64,000 nt of DNA from Paenibacillus_E oryzisoli_A. Its GTDB lineage: Bacteria > Bacillota > Bacilli > Paenibacillales > NBRC-103111. The stretch spans positions 18,966 to 82,965 of the forward strand of contig NZ_JBCMUN010000038.1 in assembly GCF_050467285.1 (NCBI RefSeq). Direction: 5' to 3'. Numbering within the stretch: the stretch's first letter is position 1; the number at the start of each line of letters is the position of its first letter. This document shows positions 1 through 7,931 of this stretch, piece by piece. Below the pieces are notes generated by a model. It had not been told where the DNA came from. It saw nothing but the letters and a program-made list of their open reading frames with translations, and searched no databases. The position numbers and the translations under genes are program-made.

Positions 1-131
1 ATTCAACAGTACAAGATCACGGATGCGTGATTCGTTCTTCCTTCGGAAGCATCGATGCTCGCATCGATACGCAGCTGAAAGAAATCAAAACGGCATTACA
101 GCAGCTTGCTACGCAAAGTGAGGAGGCATAG
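1..131 (+). CDS. fliH: FliH, flagellar export ATPase regulator (3' end only)
   Basis: The frame whose first complete codon is at base 3 reads to a TAG at 129-131 and ends with a segment containing CVIRSSFGSIDAR and a helical tail with DTQLKEIK. This matches the conserved C-terminus of FliH, the partner that binds FliI and docks it to the export gate. The start lies beyond the left edge. The stop falls just before the fliI start at 134, with fliI's AGGAGG inside the fliH coding end, as in the Bacillus fla/che operon. Only about 42 residues are visible, so the assignment rests on this tail and on synteny. Confidence 0.85.
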   Translation, partial: STVQDHGCVIRSSFGSIDARIDTQLKEIKTALQQLATQSEEA

Positions 132-133
132 GG

Positions 134-1459
134 ATGACAATTCCACTGCCGAAGGCTGCTAAATATAAAGAGCATTTACAAACCCTCGACCCGATCCGGG
201 TTAACGGCAAGGTGACACAGGTTATCGGTCTTACCGTTGAATCGGAGGGACCGGACGTTAGTATCGGTGATTTGTGCTATATCTATCCACATAAATCGAC
301 GAAACCGCTCAAAGCTGAAGTCGTCGGTTTTCGCAGCAACAAAGTGGTGCTGATGCCGCTTGGCGATCTAGATGCCATCGGGCCTGGCTGTGATGTTGTC
401 GGGACAGGCAAGCCGCTGACCGTACAAGTCGGTCATGAGCTCCTTGGCAAAGTGCTCGACGGGTTGGGCCAGCCGCTCGACGGTTCGTTTCTTCCTTCGC
501 GGATGGCGCAGTATTCTACGAATAATGCACCGGGCAACCCCTTGACGCGACCGCGCGTCTTACATCCGATCTCCGTTGGCGTCCGTGCCATTGACGGTTT
601 GCTGACGATTGGCAAAGGGCAGCGGATCGGTATTTTTGCCGGGTCCGGCGTCGGGAAAAGCACCTTGATGGGTATGATCGCCAGAAATACGTCGGCTGAC
701 GTGAACGTAATTGCGCTCATCGGGGAGCGGGGACGCGAGGTCCTTGATTTTATCGAACGGGATCTGGGTCCGGAAGGACTAGCTCGATCCGTCGTCATCG
801 TGGCAACTTCCGACCAGCCGGCGCTTGTCCGGATTAAAGGCGCGATGATCGCTACGAGCATCGCCGAATATTTCCGTGACCGCGGCCTCAACGTGATGAT
901 GATGATGGATTCGGTTACACGTTTTGCCATGGCGCAGCGGGAAGTCGGACTTGCCGTTGGCGAACCGCCAGCGACACGCGGTTACACACCGTCTGTCTTC
1001 GCGATGCTGCCAAGGCTGCTTGAACGGTCGGGAACGGGGCCCAAGGGCTCGATCACGGCTTTTTATACCGTGCTTGTCGATGGGGATGACATGAATGAAC
1101 CGATTGCGGATGCCGTTCGAGGCATTTTGGACGGTCACATCGTGCTCAACCGTGTCATCGCGAACCGCGGGCATTATCCGGCCATCGATGTTCTCGCCAG
1201 CGTCAGCCGGGTGATGAAGGAAATTGTGCCTTCTGAGCATATGGAAGCAGCCGATCAATTGAAGAGGCTTCTCTCTATCTACAAAAGTTCGGAAGATCTG
1301 ATCAATATCGGGGCGTACCAAAAGGGATCCAATCCCAATATTGACGAAGCGATGGATCATATCGAAAGTATTTGGTCCTATACGAAGCAAAAAACATCAG
1401 AAAAACTAACCTACGAGCAGGCTCAAGAACGTTTACTTCACGAATTTTATAAGGGATGA
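134..1459 (+). CDS. fliI: FliI, flagellum-specific type III export ATPase
   Basis: This 441-aa protein is the hexameric ATPase of the flagellar type III secretion apparatus, which acts at the cytoplasmic face of the basal body to unfold or release export substrates. It belongs to the F1-ATPase beta family. An N-terminal beta-barrel is followed by a Walker A loop, AGSGVGKST, at residues 169-177. Further on come a GERGREV segment, a Walker B-type MMMMDSVTRFA stretch and an ATPase signature-like P-P-A-T-R-G-Y-T-P-S-V-F stretch. Length is normal for FliI (B. subtilis about 438). The ATG at 134 has AGGAGG about 8 nt upstream. It sits between fliH and fliJ, the usual order. Confidence 0.97.
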   Translation: MTIPLPKAAKYKEHLQTLDPIRVNGKVTQVIGLTVESEGPDVSIGDLCYIYPHKSTKPLKAEVVGFRSNKVVLMPLGDLDAIGPGCDVVGTGKPLTVQVGHELLGKVLDGLGQPLDGSFLPSRMAQYSTNNAPGNPLTRPRVLHPISVGVRAIDGLLTIGKGQRIGIFAGSGVGKSTLMGMIARNTSADVNVIALIGERGREVLDFIERDLGPEGLARSVVIVATSDQPALVRIKGAMIATSIAEYFRDRGLNVMMMMDSVTRFAMAQREVGLAVGEPPATRGYTPSVFAMLPRLLERSGTGPKGSITAFYTVLVDGDDMNEPIADAVRGILDGHIVLNRVIANRGHYPAIDVLASVSRVMKEIVPSEHMEAADQLKRLLSIYKSSEDLINIGAYQKGSNPNIDEAMDHIESIWSYTKQKTSEKLTYEQAQERLLHEFYKG

Positions 1460-1468
1460 GGGTTCTAG

Positions 1469-1912
1469 ATGAGTTTTCGCTATTCTTTTCAGCAAATTGT
1501 TGATTTGAAAAATAACGAACGCACGCAAGCGGAGTGGGTGCTTTCCGAAGCGATGGGTCAGCTCAGGAACGAGGAGACGGATCTGCACGGGCTTTTCGAG
1601 CGAAAAGAACGGTTGCACCAGGAAATGGTTAAAGCTTCCATGCAGTCCGTGTCCATTTCAAGTATGCTGACGATGCAAAGCTACTTGAATCATGTAGACA
1701 AACAAATTGAACGCAAACATCAGGATGTTCAGCAAGCGCGCGTTGTCGTGACGCAGAAGCAAGCGCATCTTTCGGAAAAGATGATGGACGAAAAAGTGTG
1801 GACTAAGGCAAGAGAAAAGGCATACGATCACTTTCAAGCGATGATGGCCAAAAAAGAGCAGGATGCGCTCGACGAGATGGCGACCAATCGTTACAAGCGG
1901 GCATCGTTTTAA
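1469..1912 (+). CDS. fliJ: FliJ, flagellar export chaperone
   Basis: A 147-aa, almost wholly alpha-helical, charged protein that starts MSFRYSFQQIVDLK and continues as a long coiled coil. This is the FliJ family pattern: FliJ inserts into the centre of the FliI hexamer, like the F1 gamma subunit, and links it to FlhA. The length matches B. subtilis FliJ. It starts 9 nt after fliI behind a GGGATGAGGG ribosome-binding region. Sequence conservation in this family is low, so identity relies on the coiled-coil form, the N-terminal motif and its position right after fliI. Confidence 0.9.
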   Translation: MSFRYSFQQIVDLKNNERTQAEWVLSEAMGQLRNEETDLHGLFERKERLHQEMVKASMQSVSISSMLTMQSYLNHVDKQIERKHQDVQQARVVVTQKQAHLSEKMMDEKVWTKAREKAYDHFQAMMAKKEQDALDEMATNRYKRASF

Positions 1913-1934
1913 AGGTTAAAGGAGGGAAAAGGAG

Positions 1935-2852
1935 ATGGCTGATACAGGCGTTGAGGGCGCATCGTATAGTGCAATGGAGCGGTTTCTCATATGGTTTGTC
2001 ATCCCTTTTGTGTTTACGGCTGTTTTGCTCTTCGTACTGCTCTCGATTTTTGATTACGACATCAAGAGCAACGTTCAAAGAGCGCTGCACAATACACCGG
2101 TTATCGGCATGATCGTTCCGGCTCCAAAGGAAACGGCAACTGTAACGGAAACGGGCAAAGCGCAGACGCCGGAAGAAAGCTTGAAGCAAAAAGAAGACGA
2201 TGTTGCAAAGCTCACCGCTAAGGTGAACGATTTGCAAGCGGCTTTGCAAAAAGCGCAAGCGGATGCCGCGGCGAAGGATTCTTCGCTTAAAGAAGCGGAA
2301 GCGAAAGCTGCCGATCTTGAGGAAAAGTTGAAGGATAAGACACAAACTGACGAGGAATATGCGAATCAAATTACGCAGCTGGCCAATATGTACGCGAAAA
2401 TGACGCCAAGCAAGGCGGCGCCGATTATCGAAGCGTTGACCCCTAAAGAAATGGTGCTCATCTTCTCGATGATGAAGGCGGACAGCCGCGGAGCGATTAT
2501 GGAGAAAATGGACGCGTCCAAGGCTGCAGTTGCCTCTATTGGTCTCAAAGACGTTACACCGCTGCGGGATAAAGAAATCGCCGCACTGCAAGAACGCTTG
2601 GCTACGAACGGTTCGAAAGTGGATACGACAGCGTCAACAACGGTCAGTTCTTCGGACCTTGGTCAGACGTTTGCGAACATGGTGCCGAAAAGCGCAGCTT
2701 CTGTGTTGATTGAGATGTACAAGTCGAGTCCAACGAAAGTGCTTGCCATTTTGAGCGGCATGGATAATGCTTCCCGTTCGAAAGTGATGTCGGCGTTAAC
2801 GGATGCCGATAAAGAAACAGCCGCTGCAATTACCACAAAGTTGGCTCCATAA
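1935..2852 (+). CDS. ylxF: YlxF/MotE-like membrane protein of the flagellar operon
   Basis: A 305-aa protein with a short cytoplasmic N-terminus, one membrane helix at about residues 17-39, a strong coiled coil at about 81-137, and a helical region resembling the MgtE intracellular N domain from about 154 onward, with motifs such as MTPSKAAPIIEAL and a second copy near the C-terminus (ANMVPKSAASVL). MotE-like proteins in this position act with the hook/rod assembly or stator machinery; the exact role in Bacillales is uncertain. The ATG at 1935 has a GGAGGG/AGGAG pair upstream. The position between fliJ and fliK matches B. subtilis ylxF. Confidence 0.85.
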   Translation: MADTGVEGASYSAMERFLIWFVIPFVFTAVLLFVLLSIFDYDIKSNVQRALHNTPVIGMIVPAPKETATVTETGKAQTPEESLKQKEDDVAKLTAKVNDLQAALQKAQADAAAKDSSLKEAEAKAADLEEKLKDKTQTDEEYANQITQLANMYAKMTPSKAAPIIEALTPKEMVLIFSMMKADSRGAIMEKMDASKAAVASIGLKDVTPLRDKEIAALQERLATNGSKVDTTASTTVSSSDLGQTFANMVPKSAASVLIEMYKSSPTKVLAILSGMDNASRSKVMSALTDADKETAAAITTKLAP

Positions 2853-2883
2853 TGCTTGGATTTGAAAGGAGGTGAATACATAA

Positions 2884-4359
2884 ATGGATATGCCAATGAT
2901 GATTGTTCCCGGTGCTGGTCAACCTTCGGCTAACGGCGGAAGTGCGGCTAAAGGCACGGCGAAAGGAACAGCGTCCAAAGACGCCTTTGCGCAAATTTTA
3001 GGCGGGGCGCAAGGAGGGACTGCGACCGACGGCACGAATGCTTCGAATACTTCGGACATTCAATTGTCGATGTCGATGCTTCTGCAAATGCTGCAAAGTA
3101 TTATTTCCCCGGTACAGGGCAGCACAATTCCGGTTAATGCAGAAGATGCATCGAATAAAGAGCAGCAGCTTCCTGAACTGCTTGTGGAAGCGATGAACAG
3201 CAACCCTGCTTTCGCTCAAACGCTGATGCAGAATCCGAAGGTCAAAACGTGGTTTGAACAAGCCGAAGATTTGCTCAGTGTGCTTGGCAATACCCCGCAA
3301 GAAGTTTTCGCTGCGCTTCCTTTCAACTTGACGCAAAGTTCCGCGAATGTGGACAGCCTAAAAGCACAAAACACCTTGCTGACGCTATCCACCATGATGC
3401 AGCAAAATCCGCAAAATCCGATTCTTCAGCACTTGAATCAAGAGCTGACGGCTGCGATTCAACCGATCTTGCCGGAAATTATGGCGGCGCTTAAGCCAGT
3501 AACGGATCCTGCCAACCCAGTCCCGCTTGCGAACGAGGCAGAGGCGACAGCCGTACCTGCCGCTAAGGAAACGGACAAGAAAAGCGTGCTTCCGGCCGGC
3601 AAAGGTCTGCATCCGAAGCATCTCGGCAGCAACCGCAGCGGGGACACAGCAGCATCTGCTGCGGCTAGTATCGTCGCTTCCCAGACAGGGGTACAGAAGT
3701 CTGAGCCTTTTGCACTTCGCCACTTACCGCTTGCAGGTACGTCGGCAGAGCAAGCTGCAAGCACGGAGACCTCGTTGCCACTTGTTGATTTTCCACTAGA
3801 TGACCAGCCAGTTGTCAGTCCAACGCTGACCGTGGGTGAACTTCAAAAGCAGCTGCAAGCGCCTGTAAGCGTAGATAAAGCGCAATTACCTGTGATTAAC
3901 GCAGCGAACTTTACGGAAGAGATGGCGTCTCATGTGCTGAAAAACATGAAGATTACGATGACAGACGGCTTCTCCGAGGCCAAGCTGAGCTTGTTCCCTA
4001 AAAACCTGGGGCATATTGATGTGAAAATTTCCATGCACGACGGACAAGTCATTGCACAATTTGCCGCAGATACGTTGGCAGGCAAGCAAATGCTCGAAAG
4101 CCAGCTGCCACAATTGCGACAAGCGCTTCAGACGCAAGGCCTTCAGGTTGAGAAAATTGAAGTTACGCAAAGCCCGAACATGTCTTCGAGTATGTTCCAG
4201 GATCAGCGTCAACCGCAATCCTTCCAACAGTCCCAGCAGCAGAATAAGCACAAATCCGAAGGTTATGAAACGGATTCTGTGGAGTTTAACCCAGAAATGG
4301 AGCAGGTGGCGGAAGTTCGTACGCAGTTGCAGGGCAACTCTTTTAATGCTACGGCCTAG
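2884..4359 (+). CDS. fliK: FliK, flagellar hook-length control protein
   Basis: A 491-aa protein with a low-complexity Gly/Ala/Gln/Ser-rich N-terminal two thirds and a folded C-terminal Flg_hook domain at about residues 345-430, with the recognisable LSLFPKNLGHIDVKISMHDG stretch. FliK is exported and acts as a molecular ruler that switches FlhB specificity when the hook is complete. The C-terminus after about 435 is Gln/Ser-rich. It starts at ATG 2884 behind a strong AAAGGAGGTGA. Its position after ylxF and before flgD supports the call. Confidence 0.92.
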   Translation: MDMPMMIVPGAGQPSANGGSAAKGTAKGTASKDAFAQILGGAQGGTATDGTNASNTSDIQLSMSMLLQMLQSIISPVQGSTIPVNAEDASNKEQQLPELLVEAMNSNPAFAQTLMQNPKVKTWFEQAEDLLSVLGNTPQEVFAALPFNLTQSSANVDSLKAQNTLLTLSTMMQQNPQNPILQHLNQELTAAIQPILPEIMAALKPVTDPANPVPLANEAEATAVPAAKETDKKSVLPAGKGLHPKHLGSNRSGDTAASAAASIVASQTGVQKSEPFALRHLPLAGTSAEQAASTETSLPLVDFPLDDQPVVSPTLTVGELQKQLQAPVSVDKAQLPVINAANFTEEMASHVLKNMKITMTDGFSEAKLSLFPKNLGHIDVKISMHDGQVIAQFAADTLAGKQMLESQLPQLRQALQTQGLQVEKIEVTQSPNMSSSMFQDQRQPQSFQQSQQQNKHKSEGYETDSVEFNPEMEQVAEVRTQLQGNSFNATA

Positions 4360-4394
4360 CTCTTCTATCGCGCACTTCAGTTGGAGGTGAAAGG

Positions 4395-4835
4395 ATGGCT
4401 ACAAGTCCGATTGGCAACGTTACAGATTTAATTAACGCAGGCCAGACTACGAAAACGAAAGATAAAGACAATAATACACTTGGTAAAGATGACTTTCTGA
4501 AAATTCTCATTACCCAGTTGCAAAATCAAGATCCCACACAGCCTTTGCAAGATAAAGAATTTATTGCGCAAATGGCCCAATTTACATCGGTTGAGCAGCT
4601 CACGAATATGGCGAGCGAGATGAAGCTTATGCGGCAATCGCTTGGTTTCGTTTCCGGATTGATCGGCAAATCGATTACTTGGACCGATATAGATTCCTCT
4701 GGTGCTTCTGTTGAAACGTCCGGTATCGTAGATTCCATTACATTTAAAGACGGCAACCAATATGCGAACGTCGGCGGTAAAGAAGTATCGCTTGACAAAG
4801 TTTCGAAGATTGAAGATGCCGGAGAGGCACAATGA
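4395..4835 (+). CDS. flgD: FlgD, hook assembly scaffold
   Basis: A 146-aa protein containing the FlgD N-terminal signature at about residues 30-75 (LGKDDFLKILITQLQNQDP, then FIAQMAQFTSVEQL). FlgD caps the growing hook and is lost when the hook is finished. This is the short Firmicutes form, close to the 140 aa of B. subtilis FlgD. The ATG at 4395 is preceded by GGAGGTGA. Its stop overlaps the next gene by 4 nt (ATGA), showing translational coupling. Confidence 0.94.
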   Translation: MATSPIGNVTDLINAGQTTKTKDKDNNTLGKDDFLKILITQLQNQDPTQPLQDKEFIAQMAQFTSVEQLTNMASEMKLMRQSLGFVSGLIGKSITWTDIDSSGASVETSGIVDSITFKDGNQYANVGGKEVSLDKVSKIEDAGEAQ

Positions 4836-5221
4836 CCGAACGGGTCTCGATCGGCCAGCTTTATCCGAATGCAGGCACGATTCCTGCATCACCGAGACGA
4901 ATTGCCAATCAGCCTCAAGCTGGCGTACCTCGCAATTCAGGCTTTGAGCAGCTGCTTCAAAAGCAGATTCTGCACTTTAGCCATCACGCTGAAGTCCGAT
5001 TGCGCGAACGCGGCATCCAGCTGAAGCCAGAGCAACTGGAAAAGCTGAACACGGCCATTGATAAAGCGGCTTCGAAAGGAGCCAAAGATGCTTTGATGAT
5101 TATGGCCGGCAACGGCTACATCGTCAACGTCCCCAACCGCACTGTAGTTACTGCGCTTGATGAAAATGCCATGAACGAACATGTGTTTACCCAGATTGAC
5201 AGTGCCATGATTATTTCGTAA
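4832..5221 (+). CDS. Flagellar operon protein (TIGR02530-like)
   Basis: A 129-aa protein that starts inside the flgD stop codon (ATGA). The N-terminal 45 residues look disordered; the rest is a compact domain with HFSHHAEVRLRERGI, a helix (EQLEKLNTAIDKA) and a beta-rich end (GNGYIVNVPNRTVVTAL). This matches the small flagellar operon proteins found between flgD and flgG in Firmicutes, annotated only as family TIGR02530. The position implies a role in hook assembly, but no biochemical function is known to me. Confidence 0.85.
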   Translation: MTERVSIGQLYPNAGTIPASPRRIANQPQAGVPRNSGFEQLLQKQILHFSHHAEVRLRERGIQLKPEQLEKLNTAIDKAASKGAKDALMIMAGNGYIVNVPNRTVVTALDENAMNEHVFTQIDSAMIIS

Positions 5222-5312
5222 TACACAGGCTCGACCGAGCAGGAAGCCTGGAGCTGTGGAACGATGGAAGCAGCTCGCCCCAAACTTAACGATCCATATA
5301 GGAGGCCAATTC

Positions 5313-6134
5313 ATGTTAAGATCTCTCTATTCCGGTGTTTCCGGTATGCGCGGCTTTCAAACGAAGTTAGACGTGATTGGGAACAACATCGCGAACGTGA
5401 ACACGATCGGTTTTAAAGGTGGCCGCGTGATGTTTAAAGATATTTTGAGTCAGACGGTTTCCGGCGTCAGTGCGGCGGATGAAAACCGCGGCGGTGTCAA
5501 TGCGCAGCAAGTCGGCCTTGGAGTAAGCTTGGCTGCTATCGACACTGTACATACAGCAGGGAGCGCGATGACGACGAACGTCACTACGGACCTGCGAATT
5601 AACGGCGACGGCTTCTTCGCTGTCGGAACGACCGACCAAGTCGATGCTCCTTATTTGACGCGTGCCGGCAACTTTACGCTGGATGCGAACCGCAATCTGG
5701 TCAATGCCGAAGGTTTGCATGTGATGGGCGCTGACGGTGCGGGACCGATCGTCGTTCCGGATGACATCGTCGCCTTTTCGATCTCCCAGAACGGCTCGAT
5801 TATCGGCGTTAATGCCGACGGTGAGACTGTCGACACAGGACAAAAGGTCGGCGTCGTGAAAGTCGTCAATCCGTCCGGTCTTGAGAAGCTCGGCGGCAAT
5901 CTTTATCAAATGACTGCGAATGCGAATCCCGACGGGGAGTTTGAAGTAACGTCCGCGGGAGATCCTGAGACGGGAACAGGCACGATTATTTCCGGCCAAC
6001 TGGAAATGTCGAACGTTGATTTGACCGGTGAATTCACAGAAATGATCATCGCGCAGCGTGGTTTCCAAGCAAATTCCCGTATTATTACAACATCCGACGA
6101 AGTCTTGCAGGAAGTCGTCAACTTGAAACGCTAA
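5313..6134 (+). CDS. flgG: FlgG/FlgE-type flagellar hook-basal body protein
   Basis: A 273-aa axial protein with the conserved rod/hook N-terminus (MLRSLYSGVSGMRGFQTKLD, then NNIANVNTIGFK) and C-terminus (MIIAQRGFQANSRIITTSDE), which pair as a coiled coil in the assembled filament. In B. subtilis the gene in this position encodes the 264-aa hook protein, now called FlgE and formerly FlgG. I chose the ATG at 5313 because ATAGGAGGC lies 8 nt upstream; an in-frame ATG at 5256 has no ribosome-binding site and adds 19 unconserved residues. Confidence 0.93.
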   Translation: MLRSLYSGVSGMRGFQTKLDVIGNNIANVNTIGFKGGRVMFKDILSQTVSGVSAADENRGGVNAQQVGLGVSLAAIDTVHTAGSAMTTNVTTDLRINGDGFFAVGTTDQVDAPYLTRAGNFTLDANRNLVNAEGLHVMGADGAGPIVVPDDIVAFSISQNGSIIGVNADGETVDTGQKVGVVKVVNPSGLEKLGGNLYQMTANANPDGEFEVTSAGDPETGTGTIISGQLEMSNVDLTGEFTEMIIAQRGFQANSRIITTSDEVLQEVVNLKR

Positions 6135-6148
6135 TCGTTAAGTAACTA

Positions 6149-6166
6149 GGGGAGCTTACGCTCCCC
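6149..6166 (+). other. Perfect mRNA hairpin between flgG and swrD
   Basis: GGGGAGC at 6149-6155 and GCTCCCC at 6160-6166 form a perfect 7-bp GC-rich stem around a TTAC loop. No T-run follows, so it is unlikely to be an intrinsic terminator. It sits directly after the hook gene and may stabilise or process the upstream transcript (inference). Confidence 0.55.
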
Positions 6167-6190
6167 ACACCTTAATTCAGGAGGAGAAAG

Positions 6191-6412
6191 ATGATTTCTC
6201 TTACTCGTTTAAACGGTAGACCCATTATACTAAACGCCATACTCATCGAGCTGATCGAAGAAACGCCCGATACGATGATCACGTTGACGACAGGCAAGAA
6301 AATCACAGTTCTCGAGAAGGCAGAGGTTGTGGTAAGCTTAGTTCGGACCTACATGCAAGAAATTGGCTCCGTTCGGGCGGTAATCAAGTCTAAGGAAACG
6401 GAGGAGTCGTAG
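6191..6412 (+). CDS. swrD: SwrD (FlbD family), swarming motility protein
   Basis: A 73-aa FlbD-family protein starting MISLTRLNGRPIILNA and containing the typical EETPDTMITLTTGKK core. In B. subtilis SwrD (YlzI, 71 aa) raises flagellar torque and is needed for swarming. The ATG at 6191 has CAGGAGGAG upstream. Its TAG is directly followed by the GTG start of fliL with no spacer, so the two are probably translationally coupled. Confidence 0.92.
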   Translation: MISLTRLNGRPIILNAILIELIEETPDTMITLTTGKKITVLEKAEVVVSLVRTYMQEIGSVRAVIKSKETEES

Positions 6413-6898
6413 GTGTTTAAGAATAAAATCTTTGTGCTTATTGTGTCGATTCTGATTGCTATTACGCTTATTTTGACGGCTGCCTTTGTTCTCTGGAACT
6501 TCATGGAGAAAGGCAGTAAATCCTCGGATCCAGCGGTGCAAGCGCAAGAATCTGTCGCGAATGTCAAGCCGACCAAAGCACCTTCGGCTGAAACCGTCAA
6601 AGCGAACACGTCTATCGTGAAAGATGTGCTGACCAACCTTTCCGGCAGCCAAAATTTCATCAAAATCAGTTTTGCTTTTGAAATGGAAAACTCGAAAGCC
6701 AAGTCCGAATTTGATAGCTTGCTGGACTCGGCGGTGAAAGGCATTATCGTGCAGACGCTTGGCGATCTGACCATGGATCAAATTGAAGGCAGCAAAGGCT
6801 CCGACAACTTGATTGCGACTTTGATGAACAAGCTGAATAAGCAACTGCATGAAGGCAAGATCAAACAAATTTGGATAACCGACAAAGTACTTCAGTAA
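6413..6898 (+). CDS. fliL: FliL, basal body-associated stator protein
   Basis: A 161-aa single-pass membrane protein with a short basic N-terminus, a membrane helix at about residues 7-28 and an extracytoplasmic FliL domain (LTNLSGSQNFIKISFAFEM). FliL forms rings around the MotAB stator units and supports torque. It starts with GTG immediately after the swrD stop; GGAGG within the swrD end acts as the ribosome-binding site. The order swrD-fliL-fliM is that of B. subtilis. Confidence 0.93.
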   Translation: MFKNKIFVLIVSILIAITLILTAAFVLWNFMEKGSKSSDPAVQAQESVANVKPTKAPSAETVKANTSIVKDVLTNLSGSQNFIKISFAFEMENSKAKSEFDSLLDSAVKGIIVQTLGDLTMDQIEGSKGSDNLIATLMNKLNKQLHEGKIKQIWITDKVLQ

Positions 6899-6932
6899 CT
6901 CAATCTAAATTTTGCTTAAGGAGGTGACTCGA

Positions 6933-7931
6933 ATGGTTGATGTATTATCGCAGAATGAAATCGATGCCTTGCTCGCTGCGTTATCCTCCGGGGAGATGGA
7001 TGCCGATGAACTGAAGAAAGAGGAGACAACAAAGAAGGTAAGGGCGTATGACTTTAAGCGCGCAGTCCGCTTTTCTAAAGACCATATTCGAAGCTTGACC
7101 CGGATTCATGAAAACTTTGCGAGATACTTAACAACGTATTTTTCGGCACAGCTGCGTACGTTCGTACAAATCAGCGTTGTCCAGGTCGAACAGCTGCCCT
7201 ACGACGAATTTATTCGATCGATCCCGAAAATGACCATTTTGAACATCTTTGAAGCGGAACCTTTAGAGGGGCGAATGGTGCTGGAGGTTCATCCCAATGT
7301 AGCGTTCGCGATGCTCGACCGTTTGCTCGGCGGGGCAGGTACGACGCCTACGAAAATTAACGCATTGACGGAAATTGAAACGATTGTCATGGAACGCATT
7401 TTCAGCAGAGCTTTCGACAGTTTGCAGGAAGCATGGAAAACCGTCATCGATATTCAGCCAAGACTCGAGGCACTGGAAACGAATCCGCAGTTTATGCAGA
7501 TTGTTTCCCCGAATGAAACGATAGCGCTCATCTCGTTAAGTACCAAAATCGGCGATACGACAGGGATGATCAACCTCTGTATCCCGCACGTCGTCATCGA
7601 GCCAATCATGCCTCGCCTTTCTGTGCATCACTGGTTTGTGTCGCAGAAGAAGACGAGAGCTCCTGAGGAAGTGGAAGCACTTCAATCCCGCTTGGAAAAA
7701 ACCAAGCTACCTCTCATTGCAGAATTGGGCACATCGGAAATTTCGATTCGAGATTTCTTGGGTTTAACCGCCGGCGATGTGATTCCGCTGCAAAAATCCG
7801 TCGAAGATCCGCTTCAAGTCAAAATCGGCGAGAAGCTGAAATATCTCGGAAGCCCTGGTACCGTAAAAGGGAAGATGGCTGTACAAATCACAGAAATCGT
7901 GAATGAAGGTGAAGAAGAAAATGATGAATAA
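6933..7931 (+). CDS. fliM: FliM, flagellar motor switch protein
   Basis: A 332-aa switch protein of the C-ring. The N-terminal peptide VLSQNEIDALLAAL binds phosphorylated CheY; the middle is a CheC-like domain and the C-terminal ~75 residues a SpoA/FliN-type domain. Length equals B. subtilis FliM. I chose the ATG at 6933 behind AAGGAGGTGA rather than the upstream in-frame codon at 6912, which lies before the ribosome-binding site. The 3' end overlaps the start of fliY by about 11 nt. Confidence 0.96.
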   Translation: MVDVLSQNEIDALLAALSSGEMDADELKKEETTKKVRAYDFKRAVRFSKDHIRSLTRIHENFARYLTTYFSAQLRTFVQISVVQVEQLPYDEFIRSIPKMTILNIFEAEPLEGRMVLEVHPNVAFAMLDRLLGGAGTTPTKINALTEIETIVMERIFSRAFDSLQEAWKTVIDIQPRLEALETNPQFMQIVSPNETIALISLSTKIGDTTGMINLCIPHVVIEPIMPRLSVHHWFVSQKKTRAPEEVEALQSRLEKTKLPLIAELGTSEISIRDFLGLTAGDVIPLQKSVEDPLQVKIGEKLKYLGSPGTVKGKMAVQITEIVNEGEEENDE

